In this document: positions 44,667 to 52,695 of the stretch, in pieces
Layout of the letters: every line of letters starts with the position of its first letter
Position numbering within the stretch: position 1 is the stretch's first letter
Origin: Planomonospora parontospora
Lineage (GTDB): Bacteria; Actinomycetota; Actinomycetes; Streptosporangiales; Streptosporangiaceae
Direction of reading: 5' to 3'
Length of the DNA stretch: 62,679 bases
NCBI GenBank assembly: GCA_014647935.1
Contig: BMQD01000027.1
Coordinates: 1 to 62,679 of the forward strand
Translations under genes and position numbers: made by a program
The notes under the pieces: generated by a model
Database searches by the model: none
Told to the model about the DNA's origin: nothing
What the model saw: only the letters and a program-made list of their open reading frames with translations

Positions 44667-45284
44667 ATGAGCCCACGACGCCGAGACTCCGAGAGCACCG
44701 CCACCGCCCGCGCCGGGCGGCGGGCCGAGCTGCTCGCCACGGCCGCGGAGGTGTTCGCGTCACGGGGTTACGCCGCCACCACGGTCCGCGAGGTGGCGGA
44801 CGCGGCGGGCATACTCGGCGGCAGCCTCTACTACCACTTCGACTCCAAGGAGTCGATGGTCGACGAGATCCTCTCGACGTTCCTGACCGATATGTGGGCG
44901 TCCTACGACCGCATCACCGCCGCGGGGCTCGGTGCGCGGGAGACCTTCCACCAGCTGGTCGCCGAGTCGTTCCGGATGATCGACCTGTACCGCCCGGCGG
45001 TCATGATCTACCAGAACGAGTCCAGGCACCTGGCGGCGAGCCCGCGCTTCTCCTACCTGCTCGACTCCATGCGGCGCTTCCGCGAGATGTGGCTCTCGGT
45101 GCTGGACCGGGGCGTCCTCGACGGGGAGTTCCGCGCCGACCTCGACACCGGCCTGATCTACCGCTTCATCCGCGACACCGTCTGGGTGGCCGCGAGCTGG
45201 TACCGGAGCGACGGCCCGCTGAGCGCGGACGAGATCGCCCGGCAGTACATCGTGATGGTCCTGGAAGGGATCCTGGAGACCTGA
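44667..45284 (+). CDS. kstR2: KstR2-like TetR repressor of HIP catabolism
   Basis: A 205-residue TetR regulator with the KstR2 pattern: ELLATAAEVFASRGYAATTVREVADAAGILGGSLYYHFDSKESMVDEIL in part, then VMIYQNESRHLAASPRFSYL, LDTGLIYRFIRDTVWVAASWYRSDGPL and QYIVMVLEGI. KstR2 is released from DNA by HIP-CoA in mycobacteria. It lies 14 bp after ipdF and 10 bp before fadA6, so it is within the operon it should control. Its likely sites are 35343-35358 and 43756-43771. Confidence 0.9.
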   Translation: MSPRRRDSESTATARAGRRAELLATAAEVFASRGYAATTVREVADAAGILGGSLYYHFDSKESMVDEILSTFLTDMWASYDRITAAGLGARETFHQLVAESFRMIDLYRPAVMIYQNESRHLAASPRFSYLLDSMRRFREMWLSVLDRGVLDGEFRADLDTGLIYRFIRDTVWVAASWYRSDGPLSADEIARQYIVMVLEGILET

Positions 45285-45294
45285 GGAGTTCACC

Positions 45295-46494
45295 GTGGAC
45301 AGCCGGACGCCCCCCCGAACGGCACCCCGAGCGGCCTCCCGGACGGCGGAGGCCTACATCGTCGAAGCGGTCCGCACCCCGGTGGGGCGGCGCGGCGGCG
45401 GCCTGTCCGGGGTGCACCCCGCCGACCTGGGCGCGCACGTGCTGACCGCGCTGATGGAGCGCTCCGGGGTCGACCCGGCCGCGGTGGAGGACGTGGTCCT
45501 CGGGTGCGTGGACACGGTCGGCCCGCAGGCCGGGGACGTCGCCCGCACCTGCTGGCTGGCGGCCGGCCTGCCGGAGGAGGTGCCCGGCGTCACGGTCGAC
45601 CGGCAGTGCGGCTCCTCGCAGCAGGCGGTGCACTTCGCCGCGCAGGCCGTGCTCTCCGGCACCGCCGACCTGGTGGTCGCCGGCGGCGTGCAGAGCATGT
45701 CGCAGATCCCCATCGGCTACGCGATGACCGCCGGGCAGGCGCTCGGCTTCGAAACGCCCTTCACCGGCTCGAAGGGCTGGCGGGCCCGGTACGGCGAGCA
45801 GGAGGTCTCCCAGTTCCGCGGCGCCGAGATGATCGCCGAGCACTGGGGCGTCTCCCGCGAGGAGATGGAGGCCTTCGCCTGCGAGTCGCACCGGCGGGCG
45901 GTCCGGGCGATCGACACGGGGCGGTTCACCCGGGAGACCGCGCCGCTGGAGGGCGTCGAGCACGACGAGGGGCCGCGCCGCGACACCTCGCCCGAGAGGA
46001 TGGCCGGGCTGCGGCCCCTGGTGCAGGGCGGCCGGCTGACCGCGGCGCTGGCCTCGCAGATCTCCGACGGCGCCGCGGCCCTGCTGATCGCCTCCGAGGA
46101 GGCGGTGCGCGTCCACGGCCTGCGCCCCCGCGCCCGCGTCCACCACCTCTCCGCGCGCGGTGAGGACCCGATCCGGATGCTCTCGGCGCCGATCCCCGCC
46201 ACGGCGCACGCGCTGGGGAAGGCGGGCATGGCGATCGGCGACGTCGACGTGGTGGAGATCAACGAGGCGTTCGCCCCGGTCGTGCTGGCCTGGCTGAAGG
46301 AGACGGGCGCCGACCCGGCGCGGGTCAACCCGAACGGCGGCGCGATCGCGCTCGGGCATCCGCTCGGGGCCACCGGCGCCCGGCTGATGACGACGCTCCT
46401 GCACGAGCTGGAGCGCACCGGCGGCCGGTACGGCCTGCAGACCATGTGCGAGGGCGGCGGCCAGGCCAACGTCACCGTCATCGAACGTCTGTGA
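45295..46494 (+). CDS. fadA6: Thiolase FadA6-like
   Basis: A 399-residue thiolase: AYIVEAVRTPVGRRGGGLSGVHPADLGAHV in part, nucleophile Cys in [16 protein letters not shown] (about residue 104), VAGGVQSMSQIPIGYAM, INEAFAPVVLAWLKE, GHPLGATGARL and second Cys in MCEGGGQANVTVIERL. FadA6 thiolytically cleaves a HIP-derived 3-oxoacyl-CoA. About 18 extra residues of Arg/Ala/Pro precede the fold. GTG start after GAGGAG. Last steroid gene of the block. Confidence 0.9.
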   Translation: MDSRTPPRTAPRAASRTAEAYIVEAVRTPVGRRGGGLSGVHPADLGAHVLTALMERSGVDPAAVEDVVLGCVDTVGPQAGDVARTCWLAAGLPEEVPGVTVDRQCGSSQQAVHFAAQAVLSGTADLVVAGGVQSMSQIPIGYAMTAGQALGFETPFTGSKGWRARYGEQEVSQFRGAEMIAEHWGVSREEMEAFACESHRRAVRAIDTGRFTRETAPLEGVEHDEGPRRDTSPERMAGLRPLVQGGRLTAALASQISDGAAALLIASEEAVRVHGLRPRARVHHLSARGEDPIRMLSAPIPATAHALGKAGMAIGDVDVVEINEAFAPVVLAWLKETGADPARVNPNGGAIALGHPLGATGARLMTTLLHELERTGGRYGLQTMCEGGGQANVTVIERL

Positions 46495-46502
46495 CCACGG
46501 AT

Positions 46503-46650
46503 TCACCGGTCGGCGGGCCCGGTCGCGGTCTTCGGAAGGGCGGGCATCACCAGCGCCGCCGCGCCGTAGAGCACCGCGGAGGCGACAGGACGACGCCGAG
46601 CGCGTGATCGACCCGAGCGCGTAAGGCAGCATCGCCAGGCCGGTCTCCCG
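46503..46650 (-). pseudogene. Remnant of an MFS-type membrane protein gene
   Basis: Read leftward, one frame gives ETGLAMLPYALGSITR, then a shift of frame gives VASAVLYGAAALVMPALPKT and a short tail to a stop at 46503-46505. Hydrophobic segment plus Arg/Lys-poor tail resemble the end of a transporter, with a frameshift between the parts. No start or body is present. The rest of the 343-bp spacer (46495-46837) is AT-richer near 46720-46765 and probably holds the PBP promoter. Confidence 0.4.
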
Positions 46651-46837
46651 CGCTGCGCTCCTTGTGCACCTGCATCGGGGAAGGACTCGGGCGCGCCGTG
46701 TGAGTTCACCGGACCTGAAATGACCGCCTATCGCATATGAAAAGCGGAATAATAAGGGAAAATCATGGTCTCTGATCACCCGCCGTCCTACGATCTTCTC
46801 CTCGGCGCATGTCAACGGGGAACGGGGCACGGGGAAC

Positions 46838-48538
46838 ATGGACGCGATGCGGGACCGGCGGTTCCTCGCGTTGATCGCCGTGGCGATCGCGATCGTCCTG
46901 TTCGGGCTCTACTCGCTGGTGGCCGGAGCGGACGCCGGGGACGCCGGTGACGGCGTGGGCGCAGCCGAGCGGTCCCGCCCGGGCCCGGCCCGCACCCGGG
47001 TCATGGAGCTCTCGCCGGTCCCGGACTCCGAGCCCGCCCCGTCCGCCGTGTTCACACCCGCGCCTGCCACGCCTCCGGCACCCGCGCCCCCGACACCCGC
47101 CCCTGCGGTGTCCGCGCCCCCGACGCCCGCACCCGCGCCGCCGGACGGGCCCGGACCGGTCGCGGCGAGGTACTTCGACGCCTGGCGAGCCGGTGACCTG
47201 ACCGCCATGGCGGGCCTGGTCGCCGACCCGCCCTCCGACTTCGCCGAGCGGCACCGCAGGTTCAGCGCCGAGCTGCGGGTCACGTCGGTCTCCCTGACCC
47301 CCGGCGCCCCGTCCGGCGGCGGGGACACCGCCGAGGTCCCTTTCTCCGGGGCGCGGGAGGTCGCGGGGCTGGGCCGGTGGGAGTTCTCGTCGGTCCTGCG
47401 CCTGGCGCGGCGGGACGGCTCCTGGAAGGTGCTCTGGTCGCCGGAGACCCTGCACCCCGCGCTCGCCGGCGGCGGGACCCTGCGCCGCAGGGAGACCCCG
47501 GTGCCCCGGCCCGCCACGCTCACCCGCGAGGGCCTGCCGTTCCCCCGCGACAGCAGGGCGGGCGACCACTACACCGGGCTGGACGGCACGGCGGTCGACG
47601 TGGAACTGGTGGAGGAGCCCTCGGGCCGGGTGCTGCTGGCCGCCCGCGCCCCCGAGGTGCCGGGCACGCGGACCACGATCTCCCGGGCCGTGCAGGCCGC
47701 CGCCGCCCGCGCCCTGGACGGCGTCGGGCAGCCCGCCGCGATCGTGGCCGTGGACGTGCCGACCGGCCAGGTGCGCGCGGTGGCGGACACGCTGGGCGCC
47801 AAGGGGGCGTTCGCGGGCCTCTACCCGCCGGGCTCGACGTTCAAGACGGTGACCGCCGCCGCGCTGCTGCGCACCGGCCTGACCCCGGACTCCCCGGTCC
47901 CGTGCCCGGGGGGCTACACCCTCCCCAACGGCCGGCACTTCGACAACGACGGCGGCGCCGACCACGGCACCGTGTCCCTGGCCACGGCCTTCGCGCTCTC
48001 CTGCAACACCACCTTCGCCCAGCAGGCCCACGAGCGGCTCCGCGGCGGCGGGCTCCGCGCCGAGGCCGCCGACCGGTTCGGCTTCCGGGAGAAGCCGGGC
48101 GCGAGCACCTGCCGCATCCGGGACGCCGTCACCGCGGACGACCTCGGGGCCGACGCCATCGGCCAGCACTCGGTGCTGGCCAGCCCGCTGTGCATGGCCG
48201 AGGTCGCCGCCGCGGTCGCGAGCGGCACCTGGAGGCCCGCGATCACCACCGAGCAGCCGCCCGCCGACGCTCCCGCCCCGGTGCCGCTGGACGAGGGTGT
48301 GGCGGCCGGCCTGCGGGCGATGATGGACGCCGCGGTCACCCGGGGCACGGCCGCCCGGGCGGGGCTGCCCCCGGGCACGGCGGGCAAGACGGGCACTGCG
48401 GAGGTCACCGGCGTGCCCTCCCACGCCTGGTTCATCGGCTACCGGGGCGACCTGGCCTTCGCGGTGCTCGTCCGGAACGGCGGGAGCGGCGCCGCCGTGG
48501 CGGCCCCGGTCGCCGCCCGTTTCCTCCAGGCCCTCTGA
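46838..48538 (+). CDS. Class B penicillin-binding protein with MecA-type N-terminal domain
   Basis: A 566-residue wall transpeptidase. One N-terminal membrane anchor (RRFLALIAVAIAIVLFGLYS), a Pro/Ala linker, an NTF2-like MecA N-domain (about 105-205; ARYFDAWRAGDLTAMAGLVA), a dimerisation region, then the penicillin-binding domain with STFK (about residue 333), SCN (about 388) and KTG (about 518). It cross-links peptidoglycan outside the membrane; the domain set is that of MecA-like PBPs, but resistance cannot be inferred. An earlier small frame at 46765 is probably not a gene. Confidence 0.88.
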   Translation: MDAMRDRRFLALIAVAIAIVLFGLYSLVAGADAGDAGDGVGAAERSRPGPARTRVMELSPVPDSEPAPSAVFTPAPATPPAPAPPTPAPAVSAPPTPAPAPPDGPGPVAARYFDAWRAGDLTAMAGLVADPPSDFAERHRRFSAELRVTSVSLTPGAPSGGGDTAEVPFSGAREVAGLGRWEFSSVLRLARRDGSWKVLWSPETLHPALAGGGTLRRRETPVPRPATLTREGLPFPRDSRAGDHYTGLDGTAVDVELVEEPSGRVLLAARAPEVPGTRTTISRAVQAAAARALDGVGQPAAIVAVDVPTGQVRAVADTLGAKGAFAGLYPPGSTFKTVTAAALLRTGLTPDSPVPCPGGYTLPNGRHFDNDGGADHGTVSLATAFALSCNTTFAQQAHERLRGGGLRAEAADRFGFREKPGASTCRIRDAVTADDLGADAIGQHSVLASPLCMAEVAAAVASGTWRPAITTEQPPADAPAPVPLDEGVAAGLRAMMDAAVTRGTAARAGLPPGTAGKTGTAEVTGVPSHAWFIGYRGDLAFAVLVRNGGSGAAVAAPVAARFLQAL

Positions 48539-48573
48539 ATCGCCTGGAACCCGTTCCGCGTCGGGGGAGGGGA

Positions 48574-49614
48574 TCATCCGGCCGGGGTGCGAGAGGCGGA
48601 CCGGCCCCGGGCGACGATGTACGGGACCAGCTCGCCCATCCCCCGCACGGTGAGCGGGCTCACCGGCCGCAGTTCGAAGGAGGCGTCGCCCTCCAGCTCC
48701 TCGGCCACCGCGGGCCCGGCGAGTACGGCGTCGGCGGGGGCGAGCGCGGTGAGCCTGCTGGCCAGGTTGACCGTGGTGCCGAACACGTCGCCCATGCGGC
48801 CGATCACCTGGCCGACGGCCAGCCCCACCCGCAGGGCGGGCATGCCCCTGGTCCGGGCGTGGACCTCCACGAGCCGCAGGGCGATCTCGGCCGCCGCGGC
48901 GGAGGTGTCGGCGACGAACAGCACCGAGTCGCCGAGCGTCTTCACCACCCGGCCCTCCGAGGAGGCGACCACGTCGGCCGACCGGCTCTCGAAGCGCTCG
49001 ACGAGGCGGGCCAGCTCCGTCTCGGTGATCTGGCGGCTCAGCCGGGTGAACCCGACCAGGTCGGCGAAGCCCACGGCCAGCCGTACGGTGCTCGTCTCCT
49101 GGTCCACGACGCGGCCCGCCGCGGCGGCCAGCTGCCGCCGCCAGGCGTAGACCAGCAGCTGCTCCAGGTCCGGCACCACCCGGTCCGCCCGCGTCCGCCA
49201 GGCCGATGCGCGCTTGCCGAGCGGGACGCCGGCCTGGTCGAGGACCTCGGCCCCGAGTACGGCCTGCGACTCGGCCAGCCGGGCGGTGGCCCTGCCCAGC
49301 GACCGGGTCACCAGGAGCGCGTGCTCCTCGTCGTAGGTCCCGTCGCGGACCAGGCCGACCAGCGTCCGGAGCGCCTCGACGTCGGAGTCGGTGAACTCCA
49401 CCGCGTCGTCCGGGACGTTGGCGAAGCCGAAGGCGCGCCAGAACCGCCGCGCGCGGTACATCGGCACGCCGGCCATCGCGGCCACCTGGTGGCTCGTGTA
49501 GCGGCGGTGCTGCCGGAGGAACGCGCCCGCCAGTTCGTCCGTCAACGGATCCTCGACCGTGGTCAACCTGCTCGTCCTGGCCCCCGAGGGGGAATCGCAA
49601 CATACATCCTGCAT
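48574..49614 (-). CDS. Class III adenylate/guanylate cyclase with N-terminal regulatory domain
   Basis: A 346-residue soluble cyclase. About 30-150: helical regulatory domain seen in actinobacterial adenylate cyclases (YTSHQVAAMAGVPMYRARRFWRAFGFANVPDD in part, GKRASAWRTRADRVVPDLEQLLVYAW). About 180-335: catalytic domain with metal Asp in VGFADLVGFTRLS, second Asp and base-binding Lys in GRVVKTLGDSVLF, and NLASRLTALAPAD. It should make cAMP from ATP, probably as a dimer. Whether the start is 49614 or the TTG-type position further in is uncertain. Convergent with the PBP gene. Confidence 0.88.
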   Translation of the reverse strand: MQDVCCDSPSGARTSRLTTVEDPLTDELAGAFLRQHRRYTSHQVAAMAGVPMYRARRFWRAFGFANVPDDAVEFTDSDVEALRTLVGLVRDGTYDEEHALLVTRSLGRATARLAESQAVLGAEVLDQAGVPLGKRASAWRTRADRVVPDLEQLLVYAWRRQLAAAAGRVVDQETSTVRLAVGFADLVGFTRLSRQITETELARLVERFESRSADVVASSEGRVVKTLGDSVLFVADTSAAAAEIALRLVEVHARTRGMPALRVGLAVGQVIGRMGDVFGTTVNLASRLTALAPADAVLAGPAVAEELEGDASFELRPVSPLTVRGMGELVPYIVARGRSASRTPAG

Positions 49615-49673
49615 GCTGCCAGATGCCAGGACGACCGGGACGCCCCGTCCGCCGATCCCCGTGCCGGAAGCCG

Positions 49674-50153
49674 TCAGACGCGCCAGGGCATGTGCTGGAG
49701 CGTCCAGGTGTTGCCGTCCGGGTCGGCGAAACGGGCGTAGTGGACGCCGCCCAGATCCTCGACCGGTTCCACGTCGGTGCCGCGCTCGATGAGCTCCATG
49801 CGGGCCTTCTCGATGTCGCTCACCACCAGGTGCAGGCCGCGCAACGTGCCGGCCGGCATGTCGAGGGACTCGATGCCCTCGGTCAGGGTGATCGAGCAGG
49901 CCGAGCCCGGCGGGGTCAGCTGGACGACGCGGACCCCGTCCGCGGGCCGCACGTCGACGTCCACCTGGAAGCCGAGGCGGTCGGCGTAGAAGGCCTTGGC
50001 CCGGTCGATGTCGGTGACGGGCACCGGGACGAGTTCGAGGAGGAACATGCCGGGGCGGACCGGCGGCGCGGCGGGGTCCGCCGGGACGTCGGCGACGTCG
50101 GCCGGGATCTCCGTCTGTGCGGGCCGGGCCGGGGTGGGCTGGATGTCTGTCAT
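49674..50153 (-). CDS. VOC/glyoxalase-family protein
   Basis: A 159-residue single-VOC protein: FLLELVPVPVTDIDRAKAFYADRLGFQVDVDV in part, LRGLHLVVSDIEKARMELIERG and YARFADPDGNTWTLQHMPW, with the beta-alpha-beta-beta-beta fold and a Glu/His metal-site pattern at the module ends. About 33 residues of Ala/Pro-rich leader precede the fold. Its ATG overlaps the AHSA1 gene stop. Last gene of an ArsR-AHSA1-VOC operon, a common actinobacterial set of unknown substrate. Confidence 0.88.
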   Translation of the reverse strand: MTDIQPTPARPAQTEIPADVADVPADPAAPPVRPGMFLLELVPVPVTDIDRAKAFYADRLGFQVDVDVRPADGVRVVQLTPPGSACSITLTEGIESLDMPAGTLRGLHLVVSDIEKARMELIERGTDVEPVEDLGGVHYARFADPDGNTWTLQHMPWRV

Positions 50154-50659
50154 CGCGGTTCGCCTTTCATGGTCATCTCGGTGAGCACCCCCGCGAGGCG
50201 GTCGTACGCCTCGCCCGCGCCGCGTTCCATGGGGGTGCGGAGCACGCTGTCGCGGATCTCCCGCGAGGGGTAGCGCGCCGTGGTGGTCATCGCGGTCCGG
50301 CCGTCCCGCTCGTCGAAGACGGTCGTGACGAGGGCTTCGCCCTCCTCCCAGCCGTCGTGGACCTCGCTCTGGACCAGCCGGCCGGGCGCGTCGACCTCGT
50401 GGAACACCCCGCCGAGGCCCATCTCGGCGCCGTCCGGCCCGCGCGACACGAAGCGCCAGGCGCCGCCCGGACGCAGGTCGACCTCGCAGACGACGAGGTG
50501 CCAGCCGCGTGCGCCGTGCCACCGCCGGAGCAGCTCGGGCCGGGTGAAGGCGTCGAAGACGAGCCGGCGGGGTGCGGCGAAGGTCCTGGTGAGCACGAGG
50601 CCGGTGCCGGGCAGCGCCCGCACCGTCAGGCCCTCGCCCTGTTCCCGCCGCGGCGTCAC
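50150..50659 (-). CDS. AHSA1/SRPBCC-domain protein
   Basis: A 169-residue START-like fold: LVLTRTFAAPRRLVFDAFTRPELLRRWHGARGWHL in part, VDLRPGGAWRFVSRGPDG, FHEVDAPGRLVQSEVHDGWE and MTTTARYPSREIRDSVLRTPMERG in part. Members bind small hydrophobic ligands; the ligand is unknown. It overlaps both neighbours by 4 bp, so it is coupled to the ArsR repressor upstream. Confidence 0.9.
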   Translation of the reverse strand: MTPRREQGEGLTVRALPGTGLVLTRTFAAPRRLVFDAFTRPELLRRWHGARGWHLVVCEVDLRPGGAWRFVSRGPDGAEMGLGGVFHEVDAPGRLVQSEVHDGWEEGEALVTTVFDERDGRTAMTTTARYPSREIRDSVLRTPMERGAGEAYDRLAGVLTEMTMKGEPR

Positions 50660-51012
50660 GGGGTCTCCCGCTCGGCGGCGTCAGGCCCATCGTGGCCGAG
50701 CTCGCCGAGCAGGGCGTCCAGCCGCTGGTAGCTCTCCTCCCAGTAGGAGCGGTAGCCCGCCAGCCAGTCGACGGCCTCCTTGAGTGGGGCGGCCTCCAGC
50801 CGGCAGGGTCTGCGCTGCGCGTCGCGCCCCCGGGAGACCAGTCCGGCGCGCTCCAGCACCCGCAGGTGCTTGGAGATGCCCGGCTGGCTCATCGCGAACG
50901 GCGCGGCCAGCTCGGTCACCGTGGCCTCGCCCTCCATCAGCCGGGCGAGGATCGCCCGCCGGGTGGGGTCGGCCAGCGCGGCGAACGTCGCGTCGAGAAC
51001 GTCGGCAGCCAT
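50656..51012 (-). CDS. ArsR-family transcriptional regulator
   Basis: A 118-residue winged helix: VLDATFAALADPTRRAILARL, TVTELAAPFAMSQPGISKHLRVLERAGLVSRGRDAQRR in part, LEAAPLKEAVDWL. It lacks the CxC metal site of ArsR/SmtB sensors, as is usual for ArsR proteins paired with AHSA1 genes. The operator candidate at 51035-51046 precedes it, so autorepression is likely. Confidence 0.92.
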   Translation of the reverse strand: MAADVLDATFAALADPTRRAILARLMEGEATVTELAAPFAMSQPGISKHLRVLERAGLVSRGRDAQRRPCRLEAAPLKEAVDWLAGYRSYWEESYQRLDALLGELGHDGPDAAERETP

Positions 51013-51034
51013 TTTGATTACCTTTCGGTTTTAT

Positions 51035-51046
51035 AACCAGATGGTT
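51035..51046. promoter_or_regulatory. ArsR operator candidate
   Basis: AACCAGATGGTT (5-bp perfect arms), within TATAACCAGATGGTTTTGTA, 23 bp upstream of the arsR start in an AT-rich pocket. Probable promoter-overlapping operator. Confidence 0.7.
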
Positions 51047-51234
51047 TTGTAGCGTGCCGGATCGCGGCCTGTCAAGGACCGCGGGCCCGCGACCGCCGGC
51101 ACGCCGACCGGCGGATGAGATGCCGCCGGCGAGCGACGGACGGATGGGGTGCCGTCGGCGGATGACGGCCGCGATCCGGCGCCGGGGCGGTCTCATGCGT
51201 GTGGATTCACGGGACAGGCCTTAGGGTGCACAGC

Positions 51235-51837
51235 GTGTACGTGAAGATCTGCGGGCTGCGAGAGCCCGGGCATGTGGCCGCGGCGGTCGAGGCGGGCGCG
51301 GACGCGATCGGTTTCGTCCTCACCCGCAGTCCCCGGCGGATCACTGCGGAGCAGGCGCGTGAGCTGGCCGCGGCGGTGCCCTCGCACGTCCTGACCGTGG
51401 CGGTGTTCGCCGGAGAGACGCCGGAGGAGATGCGGGCGGCCGCGCTGGAGTCCGGGGTGCGCGCCGTCCAGTTGCACGGCGCTCATCCGCACGGGGACTT
51501 CACCGCGCTGAAGGACCTCGGCCTCACGCTGGTGCGCGCGGGCGCGGCGGGCGCGGACCTGCGCTGCGGCGCCTTCGACGAGGATCTGCTGATCGTCGAC
51601 GCGCCCCGGCCGGGTTCGGGCGAGCCGTGGGACTGGTCTGCGGTGCGCGGGCGCCCGGAGGGCCGCTGGATGCTGGCCGGAGGCCTCGACCCGTCGAACG
51701 TGGCCCGCGCGATCACCGAGGCCCGCCCGTGGGGGGTCGACGTGTCGAGCGGGGTGGAGGTCGCGCCCGGCGTGAAGGACTCCGGGCTCATCCGGGAGTT
51801 CGTCGCCGTCGCCCGCGGCGGGGCGAAGCAGGCGTAG
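51235..51837 (+). CDS. trpF: Phosphoribosylanthranilate isomerase
   Basis: A 200-residue TIM barrel for the third step of tryptophan synthesis (PRA to CdRP). Marks: VKICGLREPGHVAAAVEAGADAIGFVL in part with catalytic Cys, AVFAGETPEEM, VQLHGAH, LIVDAPRPGSGEPWDW, LAGGLDPSNVARAI (phosphate site) and WGVDVSSGVE with the catalytic Asp. No other trp gene is nearby. GTG 51235 is the likely start; GTG 51241 would also work. Confidence 0.93.
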   Translation: MYVKICGLREPGHVAAAVEAGADAIGFVLTRSPRRITAEQARELAAAVPSHVLTVAVFAGETPEEMRAAALESGVRAVQLHGAHPHGDFTALKDLGLTLVRAGAAGADLRCGAFDEDLLIVDAPRPGSGEPWDWSAVRGRPEGRWMLAGGLDPSNVARAITEARPWGVDVSSGVEVAPGVKDSGLIREFVAVARGGAKQA

Positions 51838-51977
51838 CGGCCGCCCCGGCCCGGGCGGGGCCGGGACGCGGGGCCCCCGGGCCGGTCGGCGGGAGCGCCG
51901 CGCCGGCCGCGTCGTCCCGCGCCGGCGGTGTCGTCCCGCGTCGGCGGCGGGCAGGGGCCCTGCCGCGCGGCTCCCGG

Positions 51978-52619
51978 TCAGGGGCGCAACGCCGCGAGCT
52001 GCTGCTCGAAGGGGACGACGGCATCGTAGGGGTCGGAGGCCCGCGGGGCGGGGCTGGATCCAGATCCGGACCGGCCCGCCACCAGGGCGGCCAGTTCCTC
52101 CGCCGCGCGGTCGATCCGGGCGGCGAGGCCGTCGGCGCCCGCGTCCCCGGCCGAACCCCAATCCTCGGACGCGGCGTAGACCGCGGTGGGGACGACGACC
52201 GCGCGCAGGTAGGCGAAGAGCGGGCGGAGCGCGTGCTCCAGGGCGAGCGAGTGGCGCGCCGTACCGCCGGTCGCCGCGATGAGCACGGGCTTGCCGGTGA
52301 GCGCGGTGTTCTCGATCACGTCGAAGAACGACTTGAAGAGCCCGCTGTAGGAGGCGGTGAAGATCGGCGTCACGGCGATGAGGCCGTCCGCCGCCGCCAC
52401 CGCCTCGACCGCCTCGCGCAGCGCGGCGCCGGGGAACCCGGTCACCAGGTTGTTGGCGATGTCGACGGCCAGGTCGCGCAGCTCCACCACGCGCACCTCC
52501 ACCGCCCGCTCTCCGGCCAGCTGTGCGCGGACCGCCCCGGCGAGCCGGTCGGCCAGCAGCCGCGTCGACGAGGGCCGGCCGAGACCGGCCGAGACGGCCA
52601 CGATCTTCAGGGTTTCCAT
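51978..52619 (-). CDS. NADPH-dependent FMN reductase (CE1759 type)
   Basis: A 213-residue flavodoxin-like reductase: IVAVSAGLGRPSSTRLLADRLAGAV in part, GFPGAALREAVEAVAAADGLIAVTPIFTASYSGLFKSFFDVIE in part, GKPVLIAATGGTARHSLALEHALRPLFAYL in part. It should supply reduced FMN to the luciferase-like monooxygenase encoded just upstream in the same operon. ATG 52619. Confidence 0.88.
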   Translation of the reverse strand: METLKIVAVSAGLGRPSSTRLLADRLAGAVRAQLAGERAVEVRVVELRDLAVDIANNLVTGFPGAALREAVEAVAAADGLIAVTPIFTASYSGLFKSFFDVIENTALTGKPVLIAATGGTARHSLALEHALRPLFAYLRAVVVPTAVYAASEDWGSAGDAGADGLAARIDRAAEELAALVAGRSGSGSSPAPRASDPYDAVVPFEQQLAALRP

Positions 52620-52695
52620 CGGGTTCTCCGGTGCGGTGGGTGCGGGAGGGCGGATCAGGCGGCGGGGCCGGGGGTCTCCCCGGCGGTACGGCGGA

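Noticed and set aside
46765-46950. Small frame with AAGGGA before ATG upstream of the PBP
   Set aside because: After a few codons it overlaps the PBP start region in another frame and becomes Arg/Gly-rich. A leader peptide cannot be excluded, but the PBP frame is the supported one.
46763-49603. A 946-codon leftward open frame across the PBP and cyclase genes
   Set aside because: It is antisense to the PBP and out of frame in the cyclase. Long stop-free antisense frames are expected at this GC content; it lacks recognisable domains.
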